This document shows, piece by piece, positions 25,701 to 34,357 of a stretch of 39,522 bases of DNA. The notes under the pieces are model-generated. The model had not been told where the DNA came from and ran no database searches. It worked only from the letters and a program-made list of their open reading frames with translations. Position 1 is the stretch's first letter; each line of letters starts with the position of its first letter. A program made the position numbers and the translations under genes. The DNA is taken from contig CAZASK010000015.1 in assembly GCA_964487845.1 (NCBI GenBank), positions 1-39,522 on the forward strand, written 5' to 3'. The DNA comes from CAZASK01 sp964487845 (GTDB taxonomy: Bacteria > Chlamydiota > Chlamydiia > Chlamydiales > FEN-1388).

Positions 25701-26823
25701 CATCAAACGACAAGAAACACGCATAGAAAAATTCGAGAAAGGAGAGCCCATATCCATTCCACTGATGTTTCACGCGGCGCCAAAAGAAGATGTGTTATTC
25801 CAAATCACAAGCTCCGAAATTCGCTACTCAAATAGCTCTTATACTGCAGCGTTCGTATCTACCAATCCAGCAATGCTTCGATATGGAGGAGCTGTTCTTG
25901 GGCTTGGAAGTGAGAGCGCCTTTTCTTCTCCTTTGGAAAAGACGTTCAATGACATCTCCATCCTTCTTCCTGGAAAACTCTCTGCTTTTGGCTTTAACAA
26001 GGATGTCCTGAGAGACACAAAAAGCGAACAATGGATTGGGTTTTCAGAAAGTGTTACTATCAATCCAAAAGTCCAGGAGGTCGAGCAACAGTTTTTTGCT
26101 TCGCTTCAAGAGCACTTTCTTGATTATATAAGCAAGGCACACCCCGAGATCCCTCTTGACTCAAAAGAACTCCATCTTGTTATTGCACAGACAATTACCG
26201 ATCTTAGAAATGAAAAACTCACCTTTACTTTCACAGAAAAAATCATACAGGAAAAGAAAGTGGCTGTATGGACCCCCTTTATTTTCAAGTCTGGCAAATA
26301 TGAAGAACTAAATGCTCTGAAATTATATGCAAAAATCGAGGAAAACTTTTCTTCCAAGTTCCCAAACGTCAGCGCCACTCAAGGCGGATTTGCCAGCAAT
26401 AATTTATTAAGAAATCTCGATTCTCTATGCTCCATTCAAAAAAATAGATACACTGCCCCCATCCCCTACTTTATAGGATTTGATAGCGAGTCCGAAGTGC
26501 AAAATCATTTTCAAGGAGATTGGCAATGGAGAAATCGATCTTCGGCCAAACAGAGTGATACATCTATCGAGTCAATCCAGAAAAAGGCACTCGAGCAACT
26601 GCCGAAAAGTTTTACAGAACGTGAGCTTGCCCTTCTCGAAAAAAAACGAAAAAATCCACAATGCGAAACGACTGGATGGAGTACAAGCGAGATACAAAAA
26701 GTTCAGCAATTCATAGAAGAGGTAAACATGCACTGTATTCCGATGATGGAACAAGTGATTGAATTTGGATTAATCACACAACACATTGGAGGCTCCCTCT
26801 TACTAAAAGAATGGTTAAAATAA
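22717..26823 (+). CDS. Giant multidomain effector-like protein with ART-like and possible HopA1-like regions
   Basis: AAGGA at 22705-22709 supports this start. The 1368-residue product has no signal peptide or membrane helix. Its parts in order are as follows. A basic N-terminal domain covers 1-120. A Ser/Gln-rich linker is followed by a Pro/Gln-rich tract (about 306-340). A region at about 445-635 (WKVFFNPKKEHF ... KMLFYFSAES ... PSFTKQRNKLIFYSQGG) resembles, in my reading, the HopA1 effector family. A helix-turn-helix-like part spans about 690-780 (QIAEKLGVDEQTINQWLENS), then coiled coil. An ART-like motif follows with H1019 in MFHAAP, AAFVST at about 1044-1049 and YGG near 1056. The motif is shared with the 929-aa protein. 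Overall it looks like a type III secreted effector; the two domain names are inference. Confidence 0.65.
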   Translation: MVDNVGKKIDSAEELKNFFNQKDRKGRLVLKGGELFSKELRWYHVLGAKLGFGGAALRRIVAFAEKKEWDTSPLTAAVDKHNKKFFKRKITLATMKHTVPEEQKKFIEKQFTDRSLSNSVSSNKGKSSSRTLYQAPQKNIKNEQTEKSTNISTSKPIQATLSQKPAPQQSILEKKKQKAQNDIEWKVRQELLPYLNRKKIPSDARKPLLEILKAELSNQGSSEIFTDREIEIIACKEYLKMGMGYYKVKSGEEKNQFRSAFLEAAKKDFSTEFLSDTEGLNKIFIEVGLDPMLEEQTHSQPSSHTHIQQPSIQPPPEKPPTHTPLPSIHIQQSENLPPLDSNNIGQLINEYMSQDVMNVRSHGAAILFVKEQCTVSSEQEQLITQAYDAYFQNLIKSAQSSTKIVEPPQQVQKSSYAENLTQLGIGNIEDPKSIWTFFWSKDSSFSSDVMGYDKARKQWKVFFNPKKEHFESVLHRIIQRCEKEEIPFTGKIVKSPEIQRGSNQPMIDDPCEPKMLFYFSAESSETSKEQLRKFIEVIEKEFSQEEINTFGCEEGKREKWVEDKNRPNTYSKQSAPQSGPSFTKQRNKLIFYSQGGFTESGRDQFVRGSFNKQGMEKKFEGDNYYLYKGEVDPFASQHPKNQEGIKTPKNIDQPTTPIPEGQSTQTLSVAKERLQRFAENQLELHTKAKTNQQLRNRLFNASYTHKVAHAEIMLREKNPTDEEIAACSNMSIHTLRSQRIADCYLSLCLEQKSVIEFSSKQIAEKLGVDEQTINQWLENSERLVEIQSSFTKLGTQFDTLTRQSINTQSLDEKQAKELLHEVEILFQYVEKNVDSFSQPLSILKLFSLSQNLSVINQKNGYSQELSELSVKLQEKSQELLGTTIQQMELHRKGSVWKMMQAKSTPEELRKIISSHTWGIGNNSGPKATEEPRSFASIDIAKNVLENAKKLKTELENKKGKGGALATKISDIDNFYNDASDDQKALEILISKVDNVIKRQETRIEKFEKGEPISIPLMFHAAPKEDVLFQITSSEIRYSNSSYTAAFVSTNPAMLRYGGAVLGLGSESAFSSPLEKTFNDISILLPGKLSAFGFNKDVLRDTKSEQWIGFSESVTINPKVQEVEQQFFASLQEHFLDYISKAHPEIPLDSKELHLVIAQTITDLRNEKLTFTFTEKIIQEKKVAVWTPFIFKSGKYEELNALKLYAKIEENFSSKFPNVSATQGGFASNNLLRNLDSLCSIQKNRYTAPIPYFIGFDSESEVQNHFQGDWQWRNRSSAKQSDTSIESIQKKALEQLPKSFTERELALLEKKRKNPQCETTGWSTSEIQKVQQFIEEVNMHCIPMMEQVIEFGLITQHIGGSLLLKEWLK

Positions 26824-26829
26824 AGGCAT

Positions 26830-26961
26830 ATGGTCGAAAAATTTGCAGCTGAAGATGCCAAAAATGGTAATTTTAGCAACCAAATGGAGTTTCGAAAGAC
26901 GTCTAAAGAGGGAATTGATATATTTATTTTCTTTGAATCGTGTACAGTACAATTTTTATAG
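26830..26961 (+). CDS. Possible 43-residue small ORF after the 1368-aa gene
   Basis: An ATG six bases after the stop of the giant gene opens 43 codons (MVEKFAAEDAKNGNF ... ESCTVQFL). AAAGG overlaps that stop codon and gives a close ribosome binding site. The composition, amphipathic and not AT-noise-like, is suggestive. It could be a coupled small protein or chaperone-like partner, or the surviving 3' end of a decayed gene or repeat element. No family recognised. Confidence 0.3.
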   Translation: MVEKFAAEDAKNGNFSNQMEFRKTSKEGIDIFIFFESCTVQFL

Positions 26962-27163
26962 ACTGAGAGGGGATTGCAAAGCTCGCTTTGGAAGCCAAAT
27001 TCGGTGATTTTTTGCTGGTTCATTTTTTCGTAAATCGACATAACCTCTTGGCCATAGGCGATTTACGAAAAATCTGAATCCGACGAAAAAAGCAAAGGAT
27101 GTAGCCACAAACGCAAGTTTTGCAATTCCCTCTACTGTATGTATCGATGAGGAGCAAGATGTC
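26962..27163. repeat. Intergenic block with stem-loop and a partly duplicated motif
   Basis: Together with the small ORF this forms a 340-base gap between two large genes. A perfect 14-bp inverted repeat lies at 27024-27037 and 27059-27072 (TTTTTCGTAAATCG and its complement) with a 21-base loop. The bases GTGATTTTTTGCT (27004-27016) followed by TTTTTCGTAAA (27024-27034) recur in the same order at 39484-39496 and 39512-39522, in front of the 404-aa gene. This suggests a dispersed repeat or IS remnant. The frame of the next gene is open back to 27044 but without a start codon. Confidence 0.5.
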
Positions 27164-30100
27164 ATGAACTTCTGCCAAGCAGTTGATCGCATTATCCAAA
27201 AGAAAAGCACCTCTCTTGATGAAGTTCTCGAAGCACTTGCTCTCTTGCCATGCGAGCCCCCATCTCCCCCGCTTCTATCTCAGCTTGCGCTGAAATGGTT
27301 TTTTCAATTCGATGCCATACGCACCTTCTTTCTCTATCCTGTTTTGCGGTCCTGGCAGCAGAAGCAAAAAAAACAGCTCGAACACTGCACAGAAGAAAGC
27401 GTTACTGCATACAATCTTTTAATCCAAAAGCTCTTTTCCCGTCAGTCAAAGACTCTCATGCTGTCTCTTTCTGAGCATAAGGCATTTGCAGAAGAAGAAA
27501 AAAATGCACATAAAAAAATGCTCTGTAAACAGGCCGCCTCATTTGAAGACCTTCTACACTCTCTTGAAGAACAGGCTTGCGACCTAACTTGTCTCGAAAA
27601 AGAGATCAACGAAAGAAATGCGAAAATACACGCTCTTCATCTCCGCCAAGCACGCCTTGTCTCAGAGCGAAAGAATGTGGCAGCCTCTATTCCACCTTCT
27701 TTTGCAGATTCTGTAACATATAAAGAAAAATGGACGGGCGCTCTTCAAGAGCTTATACGTCCTCTTGAAATAAAAGAACCTGCCCGATTCTCCACAAAAC
27801 AGGCTTTCTATGATTGGATGTCTGAACAGGAAAAGATGGTTGCAGCCGTTGAAGAGGCAATTTCGCTTTTCAAGCGTGCACATCAAGCAGATGCTGCATT
27901 TCGTATATTTCTCTCTCGTGTTCAAAGATGCCACCCTCCTCTTTTCAGCGCATGTGGTGCAGGATTTGTCCATTTTATTGAAGAGAACCTCTTCACCTCA
28001 CAAGAATCTCTTCTGCCACTCATTGACAAACAGCAAGAGGAGCTGCTCGCTATCGACCGCGATATTGAAATGCTCTACAGAGAGATGAAGAGAAAAGCAC
28101 TTTTTCACTTCGATGCCTTTACAGGAGCCGATTTACGCCCCTATCAAGACCTTCCTCAAGCAGCTTCCCTCTTGCTCGAAAAAGTATCTTCAGCCCCCTT
28201 TGAAGGCATCACACAACTCACTGATGAAAATAAGAAAATCATCCTCTCGAAAGTAGCTACATTTGCCGATCATCTTGAGCGACAAATAGCAGCTCTTGTC
28301 CTCCAGGGAAGAGAGAGAAACCAGCACATCCAAGAAATGAATACATTTAAAGCAGAATATGGAAAGCTGCTGCAAGGACTCTCTCACTATGCCGACATGC
28401 AAAAGGAGCATACTCAAGAACTTCAGAGCTTGCAAAAGCTCAATATAGACAAGAAAAGCTTTCCTACCATGAGCCCTCAAGAAATCGATGCTGTCATCAA
28501 CCACCATTATGCGATCTATCAAACACTTCGAAAAAATGTTTTTGAAAAACTACATATATTCGATGAAAAGATACACCTGCTCTACACGACAGGTTACGAA
28601 AGCCTCTTAACACTCAAACATCGGCTTTTTGAGATCTTTTCTCATGTGACTCCCTATCCAGATCTTGGAGCACCGATTGCTGCTCTACACCACAATTTAC
28701 AACGGCATCTTGAAGAACAAGTGACGTTTTTCTTTTCAGGCAAGAGCTCTATTGATGACCTGACGAATGCCATCTCTCAGCTTTCCTTTGACCATGATGT
28801 ACTCCAGTTGAGAAATGAGCTTTCTTCACGCGCTGCAAGACTCAATGACCTCAGACAAGAAGCCAGAAAGACTATGCGACTGCTCCAACAAGCAAGGCGC
28901 TCTCTTGACATCATAGAGACCAAACCGAATGATCCTCTCTACTCCAAGATTGTGACACACACACTCGAGATGCAAAAGACACTCCATCATATCGAAGATC
29001 CCTTTCATCTTTTTGCAAATAGCCTCACATTTGAAAGCGTCAATAGCACTATCAAGCGAATATGGATGCAGCTCGAAGAAAATCAAACCACATATACAGA
29101 ACTCAAGCAAAAGACAGATAATCGCCTCAATGATGGCATCCAGCTGGCTCAAAAAAAGCTACTCTCCCTTCTCGATGACATTGAAGAGACAGAGCGCGCT
29201 CTCCATGGCAAGAAGCCGACGATTTACAACCTCTATGTCCAGCAGATACAGAATACGCTGCAGTGGGAATCGCTCGAGAAGTGCATGAATGAAATCGAAC
29301 AGCGCTTTTTGTATATTCAGCCTATTTTATTCTTCATGGCAATTCCAGATATGGCGACAAGAAGAGTGTGTATAAGGCTGTCTTATGATCTTTTGCAGCA
29401 GATAACAGCAACGACATCATTTGCAAAAAGTTTGCAATATATGAAAACTTTTGAGGAAGAGCGTATCGACACGATTTTGGAAGTATTTGAGAAGTGTCAA
29501 GAGATAGAAGAAGAAACCGCTTCATCGGCAGAACAAGCATGGAAAAAGTATTATCATTCAATGCTCAGTTATTGTGATGGAGTCATAGAAGAATCTATTT
29601 TTGATATTGGCTTTTTAACAATGCAAGCACTCTTGGATATTGACGAGTCGACACTCATTCACACTATGCAACTGGTGATTCAAAAAGCAAAAGAGACCCT
29701 TATCCCCTCCTCTATAAAGCGCTTGAAAACACTTCTCTCACACGAAATTCTTACCACCTCCTCTATTGAACAGCTGATCCACGCCCTCACAATGCTGGAA
29801 CAAGAAAAGAAAGATACGAAGCAAACATTGCGCTTCTATTTGACCTCTGTACAGCATATATGTCTCCTGCTCTTTGAAGCCAAAATCATGATGCATGCAG
29901 CTAAAAAAAATAGCCTTGCACTTGCCTCGTATATTGGGATCGAGCTTCGTTATCTTATTGACGATGTAGAGAAATTTTTGCAGAAAAAGCGATCTATTGC
30001 GGCAGCTCATCACCATGATGAGGCAGCGCCATGGATTGAAGAATGCTGTCTTATGAGAAAAGAGCTCATGCTGCTGGAAATTGAAGAACCTACACCATCT

Positions 30101-30316
30101 TTGTATTCAGAAAGAGTGAATACACTTATAGCCCGCATAGAGGAAATTGAAGAAATATCTACGCATTCCGTTACCGAGTGGAATTTTTCTGAAAAAAAAC
30201 AAAAAATTCAAAAGCTTCTTCAGCTCATGACTTCATTACCTCCCGGGCAGAAACAAGAGGCTCATATCTCATTCCTCCCTGGAGATCTCACATTTTTCAA
30301 TTCAAATAGCTACTAG
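27164..30316 (+). CDS. Large coiled-coil protein of unknown function
   Basis: The 1050-residue product is almost wholly alpha-helical, with long heptad-rich segments (for example about 60-200, 255-330, 395-480 and 540-700). It has very few Gly or Pro residues beyond the first 40. I see no enzyme motif, signal peptide or clear membrane segment. GAGGAG at 27149-27154 precedes the ATG by nine bases. Base use and size resemble the neighbouring effector-like genes. It could be a secreted cytoskeleton- or membrane-interacting protein, or an internal SMC-like structural protein, but it lacks Walker motifs. The gene ends in its own terminator hairpin. Confidence 0.65.
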   Translation: MNFCQAVDRIIQKKSTSLDEVLEALALLPCEPPSPPLLSQLALKWFFQFDAIRTFFLYPVLRSWQQKQKKQLEHCTEESVTAYNLLIQKLFSRQSKTLMLSLSEHKAFAEEEKNAHKKMLCKQAASFEDLLHSLEEQACDLTCLEKEINERNAKIHALHLRQARLVSERKNVAASIPPSFADSVTYKEKWTGALQELIRPLEIKEPARFSTKQAFYDWMSEQEKMVAAVEEAISLFKRAHQADAAFRIFLSRVQRCHPPLFSACGAGFVHFIEENLFTSQESLLPLIDKQQEELLAIDRDIEMLYREMKRKALFHFDAFTGADLRPYQDLPQAASLLLEKVSSAPFEGITQLTDENKKIILSKVATFADHLERQIAALVLQGRERNQHIQEMNTFKAEYGKLLQGLSHYADMQKEHTQELQSLQKLNIDKKSFPTMSPQEIDAVINHHYAIYQTLRKNVFEKLHIFDEKIHLLYTTGYESLLTLKHRLFEIFSHVTPYPDLGAPIAALHHNLQRHLEEQVTFFFSGKSSIDDLTNAISQLSFDHDVLQLRNELSSRAARLNDLRQEARKTMRLLQQARRSLDIIETKPNDPLYSKIVTHTLEMQKTLHHIEDPFHLFANSLTFESVNSTIKRIWMQLEENQTTYTELKQKTDNRLNDGIQLAQKKLLSLLDDIEETERALHGKKPTIYNLYVQQIQNTLQWESLEKCMNEIEQRFLYIQPILFFMAIPDMATRRVCIRLSYDLLQQITATTSFAKSLQYMKTFEEERIDTILEVFEKCQEIEEETASSAEQAWKKYYHSMLSYCDGVIEESIFDIGFLTMQALLDIDESTLIHTMQLVIQKAKETLIPSSIKRLKTLLSHEILTTSSIEQLIHALTMLEQEKKDTKQTLRFYLTSVQHICLLLFEAKIMMHAAKKNSLALASYIGIELRYLIDDVEKFLQKKRSIAAAHHHDEAAPWIEECCLMRKELMLLEIEEPTPSLYSERVNTLIARIEEIEEISTHSVTEWNFSEKKQKIQKLLQLMTSLPPGQKQEAHISFLPGDLTFFNSNSY

Positions 30317-30342
30317 TGGCGCGACATACTAGTTGCTTTTTT
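30309..30342 (+). terminator. Intrinsic terminator of the coiled-coil gene
   Basis: GCTACTAGT (30309-30317) pairs with ACTAGTTGC (30328-30336) in 8 of 9 positions around a ten-base loop, followed by six T (30337-30342). The left arm contains the stop codon TAG at 30314-30316. Confidence 0.5.
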
Positions 30343-30361
30343 AATAAAAAAATAGTATAAT
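30333..30361 (+). promoter_or_regulatory. Candidate promoter of the lipase-like gene
   Basis: TTGCTT (30333-30338) and a perfect TATAAT (30356-30361) are 17 bases apart, with the ATG 29 bases further on. The -35 box overlaps the T-run of the preceding terminator. The -35 match is weak (3 of 6). Confidence 0.45.
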
Positions 30362-30390
30362 TAATTATATTAAAATAATGTAGGTAATAT

Positions 30391-31455
30391 ATGGGAATTA
30401 ATATATCTCATAACTTAAATAGCGCTAATTCATATCAATCTACTCTTGCAAAAATTGGCAATTCCATCTCTGAAGCTATAGCAAAAGTGGCACAAATCGC
30501 TCTTTCAATCATTTACTTTCCGACAAGATATTTTGGATCAAAGACATGGCATGCCGCTGTTGTAGATGGGAAAATTACCATTTTGAAAAATCCTGGCTAT
30601 CACACAACATTAGAAGCAATTTCGAGAGACAAGCTCTGCAGCTCCGTCCCATATGCCGCAGCATGCGTTTCAGCCCATTGCAAAAAAAATTCTTGGATAG
30701 AGCCATTTGGTCTCTCTCAAGTATCTCCCCGCGATTTGAATATTGATAGAACTCATCTTCCTGACTCGTTAATAGAAAAAGAAGACTGCTTTTTTGATAC
30801 AGACATTGGCCTGAAAGTCGATATTATGAAAAACAACACTACAGGTGAAGTTATTGTAGTCTACGGCGCATTCTCATCGAGCAACAGCGAACTCTCTACA
30901 TGGATAGATAAAAAAGGAATGCTTGCCGCGCAAGGAAGTGCTGTAGGCTCTACACTTTTGGGCCTCTCTTCAGAGTTGTTCGACAAAGCCCTACTCCTGC
31001 AAAAAGAAATTACAAAAGCGCTGCCTGATACAAAAATTACTCTCGCTGGTCATAGCCTTGGAGGCGCTTTAGCACAGTATGTAGGCCTCCATACTGCAAC
31101 ACAAGCTATCTGCTTTAACAGCTTCCCACTCGGCGCAGGATTACAACAAGATATCGGACGAGAAAAACTATTTAATGCCGATCGATATGTGACTCATATA
31201 TCATGCCAGACAGACTGGGCAAGTGATAATCAATTTGGAGCAGCCATTATTGATACTGTATGTTGCTCAATCGGCATTACAACACCGGGAAATTTTGGGA
31301 GACGACTCGCGATACCTTCAGCATATACCGGTACACATGATACACATGACTATATTTTCGGCAGCATCATGAAGCATCTCGGCTATAACACCAGGACTAC
31401 TTCACAAGAGCTTTCTCCAGACGATCGCGCCCTAGCTATGCGTTCATTCTTTTAA
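30391..31455 (+). CDS. Lipase-like alpha/beta hydrolase (class 3 type)
   Basis: The 354-residue protein has the nucleophile elbow ITLAGHSLGGALAQY with S222. Upstream, the strand pattern DIGLKVDIMKNNTTGEVIVVYGAF (about 138-161) is typical before the lid of class 3 lipases and related hydrolases. Candidate triad partners are D275 or D279, and H316 or H319 (GTHDTHDY). The N-terminal 50 residues contain one amphipathic to hydrophobic segment (AKVAQIALSIIYFPTRYF) and no classical signal peptide. A lipid or acyl-ester substrate is the family expectation. It is convergent with the 929-aa gene, overlapping it by 20 bases. In this context a secreted host-lipid enzyme is plausible. Confidence 0.75.
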   Translation: MGINISHNLNSANSYQSTLAKIGNSISEAIAKVAQIALSIIYFPTRYFGSKTWHAAVVDGKITILKNPGYHTTLEAISRDKLCSSVPYAAACVSAHCKKNSWIEPFGLSQVSPRDLNIDRTHLPDSLIEKEDCFFDTDIGLKVDIMKNNTTGEVIVVYGAFSSSNSELSTWIDKKGMLAAQGSAVGSTLLGLSSELFDKALLLQKEITKALPDTKITLAGHSLGGALAQYVGLHTATQAICFNSFPLGAGLQQDIGREKLFNADRYVTHISCQTDWASDNQFGAAIIDTVCCSIGITTPGNFGRRLAIPSAYTGTHDTHDYIFGSIMKHLGYNTRTTSQELSPDDRALAMRSFF

Positions 31456-34225
31456 ATAACTGCTCTCCCCTGTCAATGTTTTCAGACATAGCAGGAGGCA
31501 TCTCATCTTTCATATAAGCGTATACATTTGGAAATCGATCACGCATTCGGTAGAGCAGCTTCATCATATCCCCATAAAAATCATCGCTATTATGCTCAAG
31601 ATACGCATGAAATGACTTACTCTCTGTAAGAGAAATAAAAGAGCCAATTTCATCAATCAGCGCATCAAATTGTCCTTTCTTTTCTGGACACATCGGATAA
31701 AAACAAAGATAGCGAGGATTAAACGCCCACTTCCCTTTCACCCTCATGATCTCCAAGCAATCGGCATCATGAACAATGCGTTGAATATCTGTTGAGAAAT
31801 GGTGATGTGCGGGGTCTTTTTCTTTTATCGACTGAACATACTGCGGAATCAACGTCTTATCCACCCCAGCTAATGTAAGGCAATTACGCAGCAGTTCTGC
31901 ACTTTCACCATCCCATCTATCTATGCCCTCTCCCTCTCTAGCACTGTCATGAAACGCAGCAGCAACTCCCAGTAAAAGAGGATTGTCAATAGAATCTCGT
32001 CCCAGCTCCTTATACAGCTTTACAAGGAGCTGTGACCACATAGTCACACGCACAGCATGCATGGCTCCATGAGTATCACGCGCCGAAGATTTCTTATTTT
32101 TGACTTGTTCAATGTGTTTTTTCGAAAAATGTTTTTCGAAATAACCGCACGCAATTCGAGAGCCTGTAGTATCATTCAAATATGTTGGATTCTCAGGCAT
32201 CGGCTCTTTGTAAAGAGGCAATACCACCTGTTGTAGCACACGGGCGAGAGCCTCTGGACCATTTTCATTGTTTGTGCTTTGAAGAATTCCAGGATGCACT
32301 GACGATGAGATCATCTCCCTCATTTTGAGTTGATGTGCCGAAGAGGATTTTCCAGGTCCATACCAATCATCGGACAGATTCGAAACTCCGAGAGCCATTC
32401 GTATATGACGATGCATATAATCAAGTTGTTTCACAGAAACCACGCGAGAATGCGGGAAGCCATGCTTTTGCAAAAGAGTTACCATTTGCATTTTATCAAT
32501 TTTTTTTGCTACTTTGTCACTTTGTGATGGCACGGCCATCACTGCCATATTTGAGCCACCCTGATGCTCTGTAAGAGGAATCGGCTTTTGCAGCCCGCGC
32601 CATCTCTTCTCTCGAAATTTTAATTTGATCGATGGGGAAGCGTCTACATTTTCTACACGCTCGGTAAATGAAAAGACATGAGTCCCATAGTCAGTGGCAC
32701 TTTCTCGTTGCGTAGAAATCCAAGCTCCCTTGTACCATTTCCCTTGAGATACTAAAATCTTGTTCGAGGCGATGATCTTCTCCGCACTCATTCGAGGAGT
32801 GGCATGATACCACTTTGGTATTGCAATGAGCTGCTCAGGCAAATTCATTTGCGATTCGAAAAATATCTTTGCCCTTAAGGCGCGCCCCAAATCCTCAATT
32901 AGAGAATCTTCCTTTGAAGGTAAAGCCATCCATTGTTTCTCGAAACACTTGAGCACAAGATGATAATCATCCCAGTTTGCAACAGCACTCTCACCAAGCT
33001 TCTCGGCTAATTTTTTGCGAAGGACCGTCTTTGCTTCTTTAGAAAGATGACTAGTAGCTCCTACAAGCTTAGCCAATCTACTCAGATCATGCGCTGGAGG
33101 ATGATTATTTTCTAAAAAAACAAGCAGTTTTTCTAACAATCCTTGTTCTTCTTTCTGAAACACCTGTATCACGACATCTAATTGATCTTTTGCAGATAAA
33201 AATAGATTTGGGAAATAACTCCTGGGCAATGGACAGGGAAGGTTTGCGCATTTTACTTTAAGCGATAGAGCCAACTTTTTATCTTCTAAGAGAGGAATGT
33301 ATTGCTCGCATAGCTCAAATACTTTTCTGAACCGCAGCATATCTATTTTTTTGAGCTCTCCTAGAGGCTTCTCTTGTGCTACATTGACAAATGTCGGAGC
33401 AAACACAGCTTCATTCAAAATAGTATCTAAAGACTGCAAAGTATCGTGTACAAAGGCCGAATCGCCAGAATGCGCCTCCAATACATTCATTGTATAATCA
33501 AGATACCGATGAACGCACTCTGGCTGCTTCTGCTTTATTGCGTGCATGCACAAGCTGTGCATTACTTTTGGTATATGCTCTAAAGGGCCATCTTTATATT
33601 GTACCCCGCGAGGCAAACTCTCTGCAGCAAGGAGCAGTTTTTCAGCAAGCGTACGCAAAGCGACTGTTTCAATATCAGCATATGTCTTTTTTTGAAAACA
33701 TTGCTCCGAAATATTTTTCCAATGAGTAGAAATTGTCTTGATAAGCTGTACATTCTGAGGATGATAGTCGATAATAACAGCAAGCTCTCGTGCTTTGTGG
33801 CTCATCCCTTTCAAAGAGTGAGCGTCAACAGCACGCGAAAAATCACTAAAAAGCGCCTCAACAACATGGGGAATCTCTTTTTCATCACGAAATACTGCCC
33901 GCTCTAGTTTTCGTACTATCGCAGAACACTGTGATCGCACATCGGATCGTGCAATTTTATTTTGTATCTGATGCAATCTTCCAAGAATTGCCATCTGCTC
34001 TTCTTGCTGCAGCTCTTGGAAGGCTGGAATGCAGCTTTCCAACTTTGTGCAAATCGACGCAAAATGATCGTGTCTTTTCCTGCCACAAAAAAAATCGATG
34101 ACCCGATCCCATATATGCAATTTTTTGCCATCTTCACGCAGGTATTCATCTTTTTCACATGTTGTTGCAAGCGTATGCAAAAAAGCACTATCTAAGTCCT
34201 GTTGATTCAATGGAGACAACGTCAT
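31436..34225 (-). CDS. Effector-like protein: helical N-terminus, ART-like domain, SidE-PDE-like HD domain
   Basis: AAGGGG stands four bases before the ATG. The 929-residue product has a helical N-terminal half (1-450) of unknown function. An ART-like domain follows: WYHATP 472-477 with H474, GAWIST 500-505, Y513-G. This is the H...(G)xxST...YG layout of ADP-ribosyltransferase-fold enzymes. Then comes an HD-type phosphohydrolase signature: HGAMHAVR 719-726, HDSAREGEGID from H759/D760, SAE 775-777, H819-D820 and ADCLEIMR 821-828. The same signature occurs in the 1146-aa protein. It recalls the phosphodiesterase domain of Legionella SidE, which is fused to an ART domain and cleaves ADP-ribose on ubiquitin. 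A similar two-step chemistry is possible but unproven. No signal peptide. Confidence 0.7.
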   Translation of the reverse strand: MTLSPLNQQDLDSAFLHTLATTCEKDEYLREDGKKLHIWDRVIDFFCGRKRHDHFASICTKLESCIPAFQELQQEEQMAILGRLHQIQNKIARSDVRSQCSAIVRKLERAVFRDEKEIPHVVEALFSDFSRAVDAHSLKGMSHKARELAVIIDYHPQNVQLIKTISTHWKNISEQCFQKKTYADIETVALRTLAEKLLLAAESLPRGVQYKDGPLEHIPKVMHSLCMHAIKQKQPECVHRYLDYTMNVLEAHSGDSAFVHDTLQSLDTILNEAVFAPTFVNVAQEKPLGELKKIDMLRFRKVFELCEQYIPLLEDKKLALSLKVKCANLPCPLPRSYFPNLFLSAKDQLDVVIQVFQKEEQGLLEKLLVFLENNHPPAHDLSRLAKLVGATSHLSKEAKTVLRKKLAEKLGESAVANWDDYHLVLKCFEKQWMALPSKEDSLIEDLGRALRAKIFFESQMNLPEQLIAIPKWYHATPRMSAEKIIASNKILVSQGKWYKGAWISTQRESATDYGTHVFSFTERVENVDASPSIKLKFREKRWRGLQKPIPLTEHQGGSNMAVMAVPSQSDKVAKKIDKMQMVTLLQKHGFPHSRVVSVKQLDYMHRHIRMALGVSNLSDDWYGPGKSSSAHQLKMREMISSSVHPGILQSTNNENGPEALARVLQQVVLPLYKEPMPENPTYLNDTTGSRIACGYFEKHFSKKHIEQVKNKKSSARDTHGAMHAVRVTMWSQLLVKLYKELGRDSIDNPLLLGVAAAFHDSAREGEGIDRWDGESAELLRNCLTLAGVDKTLIPQYVQSIKEKDPAHHHFSTDIQRIVHDADCLEIMRVKGKWAFNPRYLCFYPMCPEKKGQFDALIDEIGSFISLTESKSFHAYLEHNSDDFYGDMMKLLYRMRDRFPNVYAYMKDEMPPAMSENIDRGEQLFKRMNA

Positions 34226-34357
34226 CTAGCCCCTTATATTAGAGCGAATCTGTATTCAAAAAAATATTTGTCAAAAATATTCATCCATCGCTATGGTGCC
34301 GTTCAAGCAGTATATATACTATTATTTTTTTTTCACAACACACATCAGGAATACACA

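Noticed and set aside
26703..27041. Minus-strand frame of 112 codons antisense to the end of the 1368-aa gene
   Set aside because: A third of it lies antisense to a well-supported gene, it has no ribosome binding site, and its composition (KLPFLASSAANF) is the mirror of the small plus-strand ORF and repeat block.
27044..27163. Upstream extension of the 1050-aa coiled-coil frame
   Set aside because: The frame is open but has no ATG, GTG or TTG start, and the segment crosses the stem-loop repeat. The ATG at 27164 has a ribosome binding site.
26956..27210. Minus-strand frame of 84 codons over the stem-loop block
   Set aside because: It overlaps the start of the coiled-coil gene on the other strand and consists largely of the repeat; no family recognised.
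34202..34357. 52-codon N-terminal extension of the 120-aa protein
   Set aside because: It runs through an AT-rich promoter-like gap and overlaps the divergent 929-aa gene start; ATG 34358 has AGGAA in place.
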